64,000 nt of DNA from Paenibacillus xylanilyticus (GTDB lineage: Bacteria > Bacillota > Bacilli > Paenibacillales > Paenibacillaceae): NCBI RefSeq assembly GCF_009664365.1, contig NZ_CP044310.1, positions 5,147,501 through 5,211,500 on the forward strand, read 5' to 3'. A program made the translations under genes and the position numbers. Under the pieces are notes generated by a model. It was not told where the DNA came from. It did no database searches and saw only the letters and a program-made list of their open reading frames with translations. How positions within the stretch are numbered: position 1 is the first letter of the stretch; every line of letters begins with the position of its first letter. This document shows, piece by piece, positions 1-9,142 of this stretch.

Positions 1-1487
1 GTCGTGCCTGTTTTTGCAGAAGCTTGCTTGGTTTTGCCCCCTACTTCCGTTACTTCTTCTCCGGATACATTAGACTGGCTTAAATCCGCTTCTTCACGTC
101 CACCTTTTTTAGTTCCAACATTGCCTTGAGCTGGGTACAGTTCCCCAAAAGCTCCCAGAGGAGATGGGGGCACCATGTTTTGTGAAGGATACGGATTCTG
201 ATATGCATACTCTACGGGCTGGTTTGGTACAATGTTTGGCCCCATATGCGTCTGTACACCATACGGGTCATACGAACCATACATTCCCCACGCAGGATCC
301 TGATAACTGTAACCAGGGTGGCCATAATGGGGGTTATGCATATGTCCGCCACATCCACAAGGTGGATACGGAAGTGTTGAGTAAGGGGAAATAAACGGCT
401 GTTGGTTCATATGTGTATCAGCAACGAATGGAGGGAATGGGCTGTTGACTTGTGCAGCAGGTGCGACTGGATAAGCATTTTCCTGCTGATATTCGGGAGC
501 CAAATTCGGCGTATAGTTATTGTGGTTCTGCTCTGTCCATTGACCTTGATAAGAAGGGCTCACCGAATAAGGAGTAGCTTCAGGTAGCCCTGGGAACCCA
601 GAATTGTGATTATATCCAGAAATATGTGATGATTCAGGAACAGCATAAACCTCTTGAACAGGGACAGGGATTTGAGCATATGGATGCTCAGCCGGCGCAT
701 GATGCAATTTTTTTCCACATCCACAAGGAGATTTGCTCGCGGGTGAAACGACAGACGGCGACTTCGTATTAGGGATGACTGGTAGCGGCATAATTTCAGG
801 GGAAAGATTAGGCATGGTGTATGTTGGCACTTCCGGCAAAGGCTGTACTTCAGCAATTGGAGCGAGCTGTTCTTTTTTCTCAGGTGCCATCTCTGGTTTA
901 ACCTCAGGGAGCTCAGGTAACTGCGGCAGTACTTCCAATTCAGGCATCACATTTGGGATGACAGGATTTGCTGGTAAAGGTGCTGGTGCTGGAGTAGGAG
1001 CTGGCGTCTCTTCTACTGCCTTAGGTATCTCCGGTGCTGGTGGTGCTGGGGGTGCTGGCTCTTCTTTGACACCTGTATACTCCTTGCCTTCAGGCGAAAG
1101 CTTTTCATGAGCAGCAACATTACCTGTACTGCTTCCTGTAACCGTATTTCCCTGAACAGGTTGGGAGGGGATATAGACTGTCTCTCCTACAAGCAGGGCG
1201 TTCGGGTTTTTCAACTGAGGGTTCGCGTTGATCATATCCTTCAATGACACTCCCCAAGCCTGAGACAGCTTCCATAAAGAATCACCTTGCTGGACTTTGT
1301 GACTATGCAGTATTCCTTCCGGTTTTGGTGTTACAGGCTCTGCTGGAATTTTAACTTTCATACCGATATCCAGCTTGTCGGGATCAGTAATTTGCGGATT
1401 AGCCGCAATAATTTTGTCCAGGCCCACATTATATTTTTGGGACAGTAAATATAGCGTGTCGCCTTTTTTCACCATGTGTATTTTCAC
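1..1487 (-). CDS. safA: SafA-like LysM spore coat morphogenetic protein (3' end outside window)
   Basis: The reading frame is open from a GTG at 1487 to the window edge, so the C-terminus is missing. AGGAGG lies 10 nt upstream of the GTG. The first ~50 residues are a LysM domain (HMVKKGDTLYLLSQKYNVG). A second LysM follows at about residues 70-115 (KVQQGDSLWKLSQAWGV, ending VGETVYIPSQ). The rest is a long Pro/Glu-rich linker passing into a Tyr/Pro/Asn/His-rich tail. That tail carries two CGCG motifs (SPCGCGKKLHH near 725 and YPPCGCGGH near 355). LysM domains bind peptidoglycan. In B. subtilis SafA uses them to localise and recruits inner coat proteins through SpoVID, which is also encoded in this window. 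Identity rests on LysM architecture and synteny with pheA-obg; another LysM coat protein is possible. Confidence 0.75.
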   Translation of the reverse strand, partial: MKIHMVKKGDTLYLLSQKYNVGLDKIIAANPQITDPDKLDIGMKVKIPAEPVTPKPEGILHSHKVQQGDSLWKLSQAWGVSLKDMINANPQLKNPNALLVGETVYIPSQPVQGNTVTGSSTGNVAAHEKLSPEGKEYTGVKEEPAPPAPPAPEIPKAVEETPAPTPAPAPLPANPVIPNVMPELEVLPQLPELPEVKPEMAPEKKEQLAPIAEVQPLPEVPTYTMPNLSPEIMPLPVIPNTKSPSVVSPASKSPCGCGKKLHHAPAEHPYAQIPVPVQEVYAVPESSHISGYNHNSGFPGLPEATPYSVSPSYQGQWTEQNHNNYTPNLAPEYQQENAYPVAPAAQVNSPFPPFVADTHMNQQPFISPYSTLPYPPCGCGGHMHNPHYGHPGYSYQDPAWGMYGSYDPYGVQTHMGPNIVPNQPVEYAYQNPYPSQNMVPPSPLGAFGELYPAQGNVGTKKGGREEADLSQSNVSGEEVTEVGGKTKQASAKTGT

Positions 1488-1680
1488 GGGGAACTAACCT
1501 CCTAGACGTGTTACTTGGGCAGTGCATTCGCCCATACCGTTACTACATCCTATGCAGAAACTGGGCTAATGACATCATCTAAACAAAAAAAATCCTCCCT
1601 GCCTCCAAAACCCGCACCCGATGTAGGATGCTGATCTTATTGGACAAGAAGGATATTGCATTTCAATATGTTCAGAAGGG

Positions 1681-2565
1681 TTACGCTTCCCAAACCTTAT
1701 AACCGTCTTTGTCTACAATTTGACGGAACGCTTCGAGCAATCTCAATGTGACTGGGCCAGCTACACCCGATCCAATTGTTCTTCCATCAACCTCATATGC
1801 AGCGATGACTTCTGCGGCTGTTCCCGTGAAGAAGACTTCGTCAGCGATGTACACATCATGCAGGGTAAACGGAACTTCTTTTAGCTCCAGATCGAGTTCA
1901 CCACATAAATCGATGATGGCCTGACGCGTGATTCCTTCCAGCGCTCCGAGGTAACAAGGCGGTGTGTAGACTACCCCATTTTTGATAATGAAAATGTTGT
2001 CACTAGATCCTTCGGTAACATATCCTTGGGAATTCAGCATGATTGCTTCGCCAACACCTGCATAGTTGGACTGGATTTTAACAAGTATGTTATTCAGATA
2101 ATTTAATGATTTGATTTTGGGATTCAGTGCATCCGGGATATTCCGGCGCTGAGATACAGATACGGCCTTTAACCCTGTCAGATACGCTTCCTCAGGATAA
2201 ATTGCCAGCTGCTCCACAATAATAATAACAGACGCTTTCGGGCAGCGCAGCGGATCCAGACCCAGATTACCAGGTCCACGAGATACGATTAAACGGATAT
2301 AGCCGTTACGCATATCATTGCGGCGCACTGTTTCTGCCATTACTTCTAGCATTTCATCATAGGATAAAGGAATGTTCAAACTGATCGATCTTGCCGAATC
2401 GTACAGACGGTCCAAATGCGCTTTGCATCTGAAAATATTGCCGTTATAAATCCGGATACCTTCGAAAATTCCGTCCCCATACAAAAAGCCGTGATCATAC
2501 ACGGAAACGGTTGCGTTCTCCTTGGTTACATATTGACCATCCAAATAAATCCACTGTTCTGACAT
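1681..2565 (-). CDS. ilvE: Branched-chain amino acid aminotransferase
   Basis: Class IV PLP-dependent aminotransferase of 294 residues. It catalyses the last step of valine, leucine and isoleucine synthesis, with glutamate as amino donor. It shows the family N-terminus (WIYLDGQYV, then YDHGFLYGDGIFEGIR at 23-38), the PLP lysine in NPKIKSLNYLNN (Lys152) and the cofactor segment EGSSDNIF. A GTG four codons upstream lies inside the ribosome binding site GGAGGTG, so the ATG at 2565 is the supported start. It is 142 bp downstream of pheA on the same strand. No ilv/leu genes are adjacent. A D-amino-acid aminotransferase is a related alternative, but the motifs favour IlvE. Confidence 0.88.
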   Translation of the reverse strand: MSEQWIYLDGQYVTKENATVSVYDHGFLYGDGIFEGIRIYNGNIFRCKAHLDRLYDSARSISLNIPLSYDEMLEVMAETVRRNDMRNGYIRLIVSRGPGNLGLDPLRCPKASVIIIVEQLAIYPEEAYLTGLKAVSVSQRRNIPDALNPKIKSLNYLNNILVKIQSNYAGVGEAIMLNSQGYVTEGSSDNIFIIKNGVVYTPPCYLGALEGITRQAIIDLCGELDLELKEVPFTLHDVYIADEVFFTGTAAEVIAAYEVDGRTIGSGVAGPVTLRLLEAFRQIVDKDGYKVWEA

Positions 2566-2707
2566 GGATGACTGCACCTCCGTTTAATTTCCAATCATTA
2601 TCTCCCGAATCTTGAATTGTTCCATTACATTGTACAACATGGGGCAGGCTTTTACGTTAACGTTTTACCCATCTCAATGCCAATCCTCAGCAAATCCTAC
2701 CCGTTTA

Positions 2708-3589
2708 TTAGGTGGTTTTCAATGAAGGATATGTATAGCAGGGATAGCTGCCCAGAACACGGACCTGACAATTCAATGCCTCGATCTCAGCCATGGCTGC
2801 TGTGAGCAATACGGATTCTACGGTTTCTTCAACATCGATATAAAAATAGTAACTGCCCAGCCTTTTCTTCGTAGGACGAGACTCCAGCCTAGTCAAATTC
2901 AGCTTTCTCCAGGCAAATGCGGACAATACCTGATGCAGAGCACCAGGTGCATCTTCAGGCAGTGTAACCAGCAAACTTGTTTTCACATGATCCGGCTCAC
3001 GTTGAATCTGCACTGGCTCATGACCAATCAGTACAAAACGGGTGTAATTGTTATCATGATCCGTCACCCGTTCAGCCATGATATTTAATCCATGCTTTTG
3101 TGCAGCAAGGCGGGTGCCAATAGCGGCCCAGCCCTTTCCGGGATTCTTTTTTACCAACTCGACCGCTTCTGCCGTACTATTGACGCCCTCAAGCTCAGCA
3201 TCCGGGCAATGAAGACGGATAAAGTTCTGGCACTGCGGAATGGCTACCGGATGAGACATGATCTTGGTAATTTTGCTGAAGTCGTATGCACCGCTCCCGT
3301 CAGCGAACTCGGAACCATGTCCAATCACATTTTGTATGGAAGGATACACCCACTCCGCTTGCATTGGAATGTCCACTTCGTTAACCAGCCAGTCCATATG
3401 CAAACTAACGGAGCCTTCAATTGTATTTTCAATGGGAATAACGCTATATTGTGACTTGCCACTGTCCGTGGCGCGAAACACATCAGAAATCAGTTTGGAA
3501 TGAAGCAGCTCCAGTGGTTCCCCATTAAACAGAAATTCTACAGCTTCATGGGAAACAGAGCCTTCAGGTAATACGGCAATTCGTTTCAT
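2708..3589 (-). CDS. pheA: Prephenate dehydratase
   Basis: Converts prephenate to phenylpyruvate in phenylalanine synthesis. The 293-residue protein has a prephenate dehydratase domain at about 1-190 with the TRF signature (NYTRFVLIG, residues 183-185). A C-terminal ACT domain follows at about 203-285 with the ESRP motif that binds phenylalanine in this family, so feedback inhibition is expected. There is no chorismate mutase domain, as in the monofunctional Bacillus enzyme. Its ATG overlaps the thrB stop by 4 bp, which points to translational coupling in a thrC-thrB-pheA unit. Confidence 0.95.
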   Translation of the reverse strand: MKRIAVLPEGSVSHEAVEFLFNGEPLELLHSKLISDVFRATDSGKSQYSVIPIENTIEGSVSLHMDWLVNEVDIPMQAEWVYPSIQNVIGHGSEFADGSGAYDFSKITKIMSHPVAIPQCQNFIRLHCPDAELEGVNSTAEAVELVKKNPGKGWAAIGTRLAAQKHGLNIMAERVTDHDNNYTRFVLIGHEPVQIQREPDHVKTSLLVTLPEDAPGALHQVLSAFAWRKLNLTRLESRPTKKRLGSYYFYIDVEETVESVLLTAAMAEIEALNCQVRVLGSYPCYTYPSLKTT

Positions 3590-4554
3590 GCTTTAACTTC
3601 CCCTTTAATTCTGTCCAAAAAAGGACGTTCATCTTGATCAGGCAGCACGGTTACACCGTCCAGGTCCGGATCCAGCCATAGCGGCGTTGCATTAATGCCT
3701 TCCTTGCCCATGGTCTCCATCAAATACTGTTCCAGCTCAGCTTTGCGGGGATCATGCCGATCCACCAATGTCAGAACCGTTGGTCCGGCTCCACTTAGTG
3801 CAGCTCCCAAAGCACCATGCTCTACAGCATGTTCCAATATTTCAGTCATGCCAGGTACCAAAGATGCCCGGTATGGTTGGTGAATACGATCCAGCATCGC
3901 CCTTTGTATCATATCCAGTCGTCCGCTGGCCAGCGCTGCAATCAACAGGGAAGACCTGCTGATATTATGCACGACATCAGACTTGTCAAATTGCTGTGGA
4001 ATGACATTTCTTGCTTTGGAAGTCGATAGTTCGAAGTCTGGCACAATGACCAATGTCTGCAAATCCTGATGCGGCTCAATACGGATGTGATCCACACGAC
4101 TTCCATCCCAAGCAGCCGCAATAATACCGCCATATAGAGAAGCCCCCACATTATCCGGGTGCTTTTCGAGCGAAGTAGCCATATCCATGAGCTTATCGTC
4201 CGATAGCGGAGAACCAATTAAAGCGTTCGCGGCAGCCAGAGCACCAACTATGGCAGATGCGCTGCTTCCCAGTCCGCGGGTAAGAGGAATATCCGAAAAC
4301 ATGGAAATCTCCAGTTCAGGAACAGACACGCCCGCCTCTTTGAATACCATCTGTGCGACTTCGTAAATTAGATTGGATCTATCCGTTGGCAAACCATTCA
4401 GATGATCTCCATACAGATGAAACACCGTCTGTTCGGACGGCTTCATCTCAATCCAGGCATACAAAGACAATGCCATGCCCAGGGTATCAAACCCTGGACC
4501 CAGATTGGCTGTACTTGCAGGTACTTTTACTGTAACTCGTTGCTGCAAACTCAT
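3586..4554 (-). CDS. thrB: Homoserine kinase
   Basis: GHMP-superfamily kinase that phosphorylates L-homoserine to O-phosphohomoserine, the substrate of ThrC next to it. The protein has 322 residues. The N-terminal motif VPASTANLGPGFDTLG (11-26) and the ATP-binding Gly/Ser motif LTRGLGSSASA (91-101) are intact. A GHMP C-terminal motif, LSGAGPTVLTL, is also present. It overlaps thrC and pheA by 4 bp each, so the three genes are translationally coupled. Confidence 0.95.
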   Translation of the reverse strand: MSLQQRVTVKVPASTANLGPGFDTLGMALSLYAWIEMKPSEQTVFHLYGDHLNGLPTDRSNLIYEVAQMVFKEAGVSVPELEISMFSDIPLTRGLGSSASAIVGALAAANALIGSPLSDDKLMDMATSLEKHPDNVGASLYGGIIAAAWDGSRVDHIRIEPHQDLQTLVIVPDFELSTSKARNVIPQQFDKSDVVHNISRSSLLIAALASGRLDMIQRAMLDRIHQPYRASLVPGMTEILEHAVEHGALGAALSGAGPTVLTLVDRHDPRKAELEQYLMETMGKEGINATPLWLDPDLDGVTVLPDQDERPFLDRIKGEVKA

Positions 4555-5621
4555 ACGGATTGCTGCTCCAGCTGTGCAATAGCCGCCATAACCGCTTCTT
4601 CCGAATCATCGACTACAAGCGGCTCTGTTGCTACCGTTTTGATCGCGATGTTCGGATCTTTCAAACCATGACCCGTCAAGACACATACAACCGTCTCTCC
4701 GCCTTTAAAGTATCCTTCCTGCTTCAATTTATATACTCCCGCAACCGAAGCAGCCGATGCCGGTTCAGCGAAGATACCTTCCCGCGCTGCAATTGTACGA
4801 TATGCTGTCAAGATTTCCTCGTCCGTTACATAGTTGATCTGTCCACCGGACTCTTCAGCCGCAGTCACAGCGGTCTTCCAGCTAGCCGGGTTACCAATGC
4901 GAATCGCAGTGGCCACAGTCTCCGGCTCAAGAATCGGCTCTCCCTTAACGATTGCCATCGCGCCTTCTGCTTCAAATCCAACCATGCGCGGCAAGGAGTC
5001 CGATTTTCCCGCCTCTTTGTATTCTTTGAAGCCTTTCCAGTAAGCAGAGATATTCCCTGCATTGCCGACTGGAATTGCCAGTACGTCAGGTGCTTGACCC
5101 AGTTGATCCACCACTTCAAATGCAGCTGTTTTTTGACCTTCGATGCGGTAAGGATTCACAGAGTTCACCAGTGTGATAGGGTGCTTCGCTGTAATCTCAC
5201 GTACAATTTCAAGTGCACGGTCGAAGTTACCGTTAATCGCAATCACTTTGGCTCCGTAAATCATGGCCTGAGCCAGCTTGCCCAGTGCGATGTTATTGTT
5301 AGGGATCAATACGATACAGTTCAGACCACCGCGTGCAGCATATGCTGCAGCAGCTGCAGAAGTATTGCCTGTGGAGGCACACATGATCGTACGGCTGCCC
5401 TCTTCCATAGCTTTTGCAACAGCCATTACCATACCGCGGTCTTTGAAAGAACCACTTGGATTCAAGCCTTCGTATTTAAAATATAGATTCAGTCCAAGGT
5501 CCTTGGACAGATTTTCGGCATGAATCAGTGGAGTGTTTCCTTCCTGAAGCGTAAGCATAGGTGTATTTTCATTAACCGGAAGGTACTCTTTGTACGTTTG
5601 CAGCAATCCTTGATATCTCAT
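4551..5621 (-). CDS. thrC: Threonine synthase
   Basis: PLP-dependent fold type II enzyme that turns O-phosphohomoserine into threonine. It has 356 residues, the short bacterial class. The PLP lysine is in NPSGSFKDRGM (Lys60). The phosphate-binding loop is PVGNAGNISAYWKG, and STGNTSAAAAAYAARGG completes the active-site signature. AAGGAG precedes the ATG. It lies 119 bp after hom and overlaps thrB by 4 bp, giving the order hom-thrC-thrB seen in Bacillus. Confidence 0.96.
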   Translation of the reverse strand: MRYQGLLQTYKEYLPVNENTPMLTLQEGNTPLIHAENLSKDLGLNLYFKYEGLNPSGSFKDRGMVMAVAKAMEEGSRTIMCASTGNTSAAAAAYAARGGLNCIVLIPNNNIALGKLAQAMIYGAKVIAINGNFDRALEIVREITAKHPITLVNSVNPYRIEGQKTAAFEVVDQLGQAPDVLAIPVGNAGNISAYWKGFKEYKEAGKSDSLPRMVGFEAEGAMAIVKGEPILEPETVATAIRIGNPASWKTAVTAAEESGGQINYVTDEEILTAYRTIAAREGIFAEPASAASVAGVYKLKQEGYFKGGETVVCVLTGHGLKDPNIAIKTVATEPLVVDDSEEAVMAAIAQLEQQSV

Positions 5622-5740
5622 TGTAGTAAGCTCCTTTATGATTAAGTAATACGAATATGAAGACCTGAAATTATAGTATTAAAAATTGTACATTCCATTT
5701 AACCTAGCCATTCGAACGTTATATGATTAGAAAAATAATT

Positions 5741-7027
5741 TTAACCCTCAACCCGATATACACTCTTGATCCGGCGTATAACACTAAGAGATTCAAAGTG
5801 TTTCAACACTTTATCCATGCTTGCCTTGCTTGCATTATGAGTAACGATGATGATCTCGGCATCCGGGTTATGCTCGTTCGGCTGTTGAACGACCGAAGCC
5901 AGGCTGACTTCATACTCTGCAAAAATCTGCGTGATTTGCGCCAAAACGCCCGCTTTGTCGTCCACATGCAGCAAAATGAAGTTCTTTGACATGATCTGTT
6001 CATCGCTTTGCAGACGCTTCTGCTTGTAAGGAACGATGGCTTTAAGTCCGTTTACGCCAAGCTTCAGATTTTTGATCACAGCCACGAGATCTGCAACGAC
6101 GGAAGTGGCCGTTGGGAGTTCACCTGCACCCGCACCATAGAACATCGTTTCGCCTACTGCTTCCCCGTGTACATACACTGCATTGAACACGCCATTAACG
6201 GAGGCAATCGGGTGACTCTGTCTCACCATGGTAGGCTGAACACTGATATTGATCTCGTCATCACGGCAATCCGCAATTCCAAGGAGTTTCATCTCATAAC
6301 CGAGTCTTCTGGCATACGTAATGTCCTCACGGGTTACGGATGAAATACCACTAACCGCCACATCCTGGAGCTCCACATTGGTGCGGAAACCCAGCGTTCC
6401 CAATATTGCCATTTTGCGAGCGGCATCCAGTCCCTCCACATCCGATGTTGGGTCAGCTTCCGCATAACCCAGAGCCTGTGCCTCTGCGAGGACCTCTTCA
6501 TAAGAAGCACCTTCCTGGCTCATTTTGGTCAAAATGAAGTTCGTTGTTCCGTTCACAATCCCCATAATACGGGTAATCCGGTCAGATGAGAAACCTTCAA
6601 TCAGGGTGCGGATAATGGGAATCCCACCAGCTACGCTGGCTTCATAGAAGACATCACATTTCTTCTCCTGTGCCTTCGCCAAAATCTCGGAGCCATGGAG
6701 AGCCATTAGATCCTTATTTGCCGTGACAATATGTTTTCCCCGCTCCAGCGCTTCAAGAATGTACTCTTTCGTCTGTTCGATACCACCCATAACCTCCACG
6801 ATCACATCGATGTCCGGGTGGCGAATCACTTCCCACGGATCTTCTGTCAGTTTGGCTCGATCCACAGCAATGACGCGATCCTTAACCGTATTTTTTACAG
6901 AAATCTTCTCGATAACAATCGGTGAGCCGACCTGACTGCTCAGATCCTCCTGGTTTCCTTCCACGATGCGAACAACCCCGGTACCTACGGTTCCGAGTCC
7001 CAATAATCCTACTTTTACCGGTTTCAC
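5741..7027 (-). CDS. hom: Homoserine dehydrogenase
   Basis: NAD(P)H-dependent reduction of aspartate semialdehyde to homoserine, the first committed step to Thr and Met. The product has about 428 residues. It has a Rossmann motif near the N-terminus (GLLGLGTVGTG), the catalytic-domain segments TANKDLMALHG and GIVNGTTNFILTKM, and a C-terminal ACT domain (about 350-428, starting FILLHVDDKAGVLAQI) for allosteric control by threonine. The start is GTG at 7027; a TTG immediately upstream (7030) is equally placed relative to the GGGGG ribosome binding site. It is monofunctional, with no aspartokinase domain. Confidence 0.94.
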   Translation of the reverse strand: MKPVKVGLLGLGTVGTGVVRIVEGNQEDLSSQVGSPIVIEKISVKNTVKDRVIAVDRAKLTEDPWEVIRHPDIDVIVEVMGGIEQTKEYILEALERGKHIVTANKDLMALHGSEILAKAQEKKCDVFYEASVAGGIPIIRTLIEGFSSDRITRIMGIVNGTTNFILTKMSQEGASYEEVLAEAQALGYAEADPTSDVEGLDAARKMAILGTLGFRTNVELQDVAVSGISSVTREDITYARRLGYEMKLLGIADCRDDEINISVQPTMVRQSHPIASVNGVFNAVYVHGEAVGETMFYGAGAGELPTATSVVADLVAVIKNLKLGVNGLKAIVPYKQKRLQSDEQIMSKNFILLHVDDKAGVLAQITQIFAEYEVSLASVVQQPNEHNPDAEIIIVTHNASKASMDKVLKHFESLSVIRRIKSVYRVEG

Positions 7028-7134
7028 CAACGATCTACCCCCTAATGTCTTTTATGTCTGCCGCCTCTGTACACTCTCTATGTACAATGAAGCAGTTTTT
7101 TTCATATATCCGGACGTTATGAGATAAAATCCAG

Positions 7135-7572
7135 TTAGCCCTGACCTACAATCCGTGTGCGCCGAACCCCCGGCATATCCTGCATCCGTTCCAACATTTC
7201 ACCGATTTCTCCGTGAAGATGTGACGTTTCTACCGAGATAACGACATTGGCTCTTCCTTGAAGCGGGATACTCTGATTAATCGTGAGTACGTTGGCTCCA
7301 TATCCAGCCACATGTCCCAACACGCGAGACAATATACCAGACTGATGCTCCAGATCAATCGATATGGTAACGATTCTTTCCCGTTCCAATTGGTTGATGA
7401 GGTGAATTCCATCCTTATACTTATAAAAAGCACTTCGGCTTAATCCGACCTGCTCTACTGCTTCATGCACTGTTTTGACATCCCCCGAAGCAAGCAGCTC
7501 TTTCACCTGCATCGTCTTCACCACTGCTTCTGGCAAAATGTCTTCCCGTACTAAGTAATAGCGTTCATTCAC
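7135..7572 (-). CDS. pheB: PheB-like ACT-domain protein (UPF0735)
   Basis: A 145-residue ACT-domain protein of the UPF0735/PheB family. The N-terminal segment NERYYLVREDILPEAV and the helix-turn-helix-like LSRSAFYKYKDGI (about residues 45-57) are typical. The ACT domain follows from about residue 65 (RIVTISIDLEHQSGILSRVL). A TTG six codons upstream lies within the Shine-Dalgarno, so the GTG at 7572, preceded by GAGGAGAGG, is the likely start. The family has been annotated as chorismate mutase, but it has no chorismate mutase fold and a regulatory role is more likely. It sits directly upstream of hom, as pheB neighbours pheA-obg in Bacillus. Confidence 0.85.
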   Translation of the reverse strand: MNERYYLVREDILPEAVVKTMQVKELLASGDVKTVHEAVEQVGLSRSAFYKYKDGIHLINQLERERIVTISIDLEHQSGILSRVLGHVAGYGANVLTINQSIPLQGRANVVISVETSHLHGEIGEMLERMQDMPGVRRTRIVGQG

Positions 7573-7721
7573 AGAACGTCCTCTCCTCAAAGACTCATGT
7601 TTTCATATAGTGGACATTATATCGGATCTATACTAAAAGGGCAATACGTTACATGTCTATTTTTTTCAAAACCGTTTCTCAAAGTATACAAGGTTCTCTC
7701 TACCTCATGTTAGGAAAAAAC

Positions 7722-7763
7722 AAAAAAACGCAGAGCAGCGGGTCTTTTCCCACTTCTCTGCGT
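7722..7763 (-). terminator. Rho-independent terminator of spo0B-obg
   Basis: On the minus strand, a GC-rich stem (ACGCAGAG...CTCTGCGT) with an A-rich loop is followed by a run of seven T. It lies just downstream of obg and ends the spo0B-obg unit before pheB. Confidence 0.85.
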
Positions 7764-7816
7764 CTGCATGTTCATTTATACGTGCACAGCCATACATTAA
7801 ATTTTACTTGCCAAAC

Positions 7817-9127
7817 TTAATAGTAGCTGCTGCCTTCTACGAATTCGAATTCAAAATCACCGATGCGCACAATCGTACCTTCTTCAGCACCACGTTTACG
7901 GAGCTCTTCATCCACACCCATATGACGCAGTGTACGCGCCAATTTAAGGATGGCCTCATGCGAGTTCAGCTGCATCCGTTTCATCATGCGATCAATCTTG
8001 GCACTCTCAACAACAAAGATTTCATTCTCCCGCACAATACGGAAGCCTTCGTCCTCTTTCTTATCCAGACTGTACACTTTGCGTTCCGATATGTCCGCTA
8101 CTTCCTCCACCACGACTTCGTCCGGAATCTGATCAAGCAGATCTGCCGCACGATACAGGAGTTCCTGAATTCCTTTGCGAGTCAGGGAAGAAATTGGCAT
8201 GATCTCAATATCCGGCTGAACTTCACGAACCTTTTGCATAAATTGCTCCAGATTCTCTTCCGATTCCGGCATATCCATTTTGTTGGCTGCCACAATCTGA
8301 GGTCTCTCCGCGAGTGCCGGATTGTACAGCTTCAGCTCGTCGTTGATTTTGACCCAGTCCTCAAACGGATCGCGTCCTTCCGAACCAGACATATCCACAA
8401 CGTGAATAATGATGCGGGTACGTTCAACATGACGCAAAAACTCATGTCCAAGCCCGATGCCTTCATGAGCACCTTCAATCAATCCTGGCAAGTCAGCCAT
8501 TACGAAACTGCGTCCTTCACCCACACCAACTACACCCAGGTTAGGTGTAATGGTCGTAAAGTGATAGGCTCCGATCTTCGGCTTCGCCGCTGATACAACG
8601 GACAGCAGGGTCGATTTCCCGACACTCGGAAAACCAACCAAACCAACATCCGCCATAACTTTAAGCTCTAGCACAATATAGCGCTCTTCGCCCTCTTCAC
8701 CATTTTCGGCAAGTTCAGGTGCTGGATTGTTCGGTGTTGCAAAACGGATATTCCCCCGGCCGCCTCGGCCACCACGCGCAACGACAACCTGTTGACCATG
8801 ACGCGTCAGGTCTGCTAATACCTCTCCACTGTCTTCATCCAAAATCACAGTCCCCGGTGGAATACGCACAATCATATTCTCAGCGTTCGCACCATGCTGA
8901 CTTTTATTACGTCCCTTCTCGCCACGAGGGGCCTTGAAGTGACGCTGGTAACGGAAATCCATCAATGTACGCAAACCTTCATCGACGCGGAAAATGATGT
9001 CAGCTCCTCTGCCTCCATCACCCCCGGCAGGTCCGCCGTTTGGTACATACTTCTCACGACGGAACGAAATAAGTCCGTCCCCTCCGTCTCCTGCTTTTAC
9101 ATAAATCTTCGCTTTATCTACAAACAT
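7817..9127 (-). CDS. obg: Obg/CgtA GTPase
   Basis: Essential ribosome-associated GTPase; in Bacillus also needed for Spo0A activation and the sigmaB stress response. The 436-residue protein shows the three usual domains. The Gly-rich Obg fold spans 1-158 (GGDGGRGAD; GGRGGRGNIRFA). The G domain has G1 GFPSVGKST (165-173), G3 DLPGLIEGAHEG and G4 ANKMD. A C-terminal OCT domain begins at about 350. The start ATG has a GAAGGGG ribosome binding site. It is 15 bp downstream of spo0B, matching the conserved spo0B-obg pair. Confidence 0.97.
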   Translation of the reverse strand: MFVDKAKIYVKAGDGGDGLISFRREKYVPNGGPAGGDGGRGADIIFRVDEGLRTLMDFRYQRHFKAPRGEKGRNKSQHGANAENMIVRIPPGTVILDEDSGEVLADLTRHGQQVVVARGGRGGRGNIRFATPNNPAPELAENGEEGEERYIVLELKVMADVGLVGFPSVGKSTLLSVVSAAKPKIGAYHFTTITPNLGVVGVGEGRSFVMADLPGLIEGAHEGIGLGHEFLRHVERTRIIIHVVDMSGSEGRDPFEDWVKINDELKLYNPALAERPQIVAANKMDMPESEENLEQFMQKVREVQPDIEIMPISSLTRKGIQELLYRAADLLDQIPDEVVVEEVADISERKVYSLDKKEDEGFRIVRENEIFVVESAKIDRMMKRMQLNSHEAILKLARTLRHMGVDEELRKRGAEEGTIVRIGDFEFEFVEGSSYY

Positions 9128-9142
9128 GGCTACCCCTTCTTC

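Noticed and set aside
733..1110. Gly/Ala/Ser-rich plus-strand frame
   Set aside because: It is the complement of the Pro/Glu-rich linker of the SafA-like gene; low-complexity sequence leaves the opposite frame open.
4560..5486. 308-codon open frame on the plus strand opposite thrC
   Set aside because: Antisense shadow of thrC, rich in Cys, Arg and Ser, with no family resemblance.
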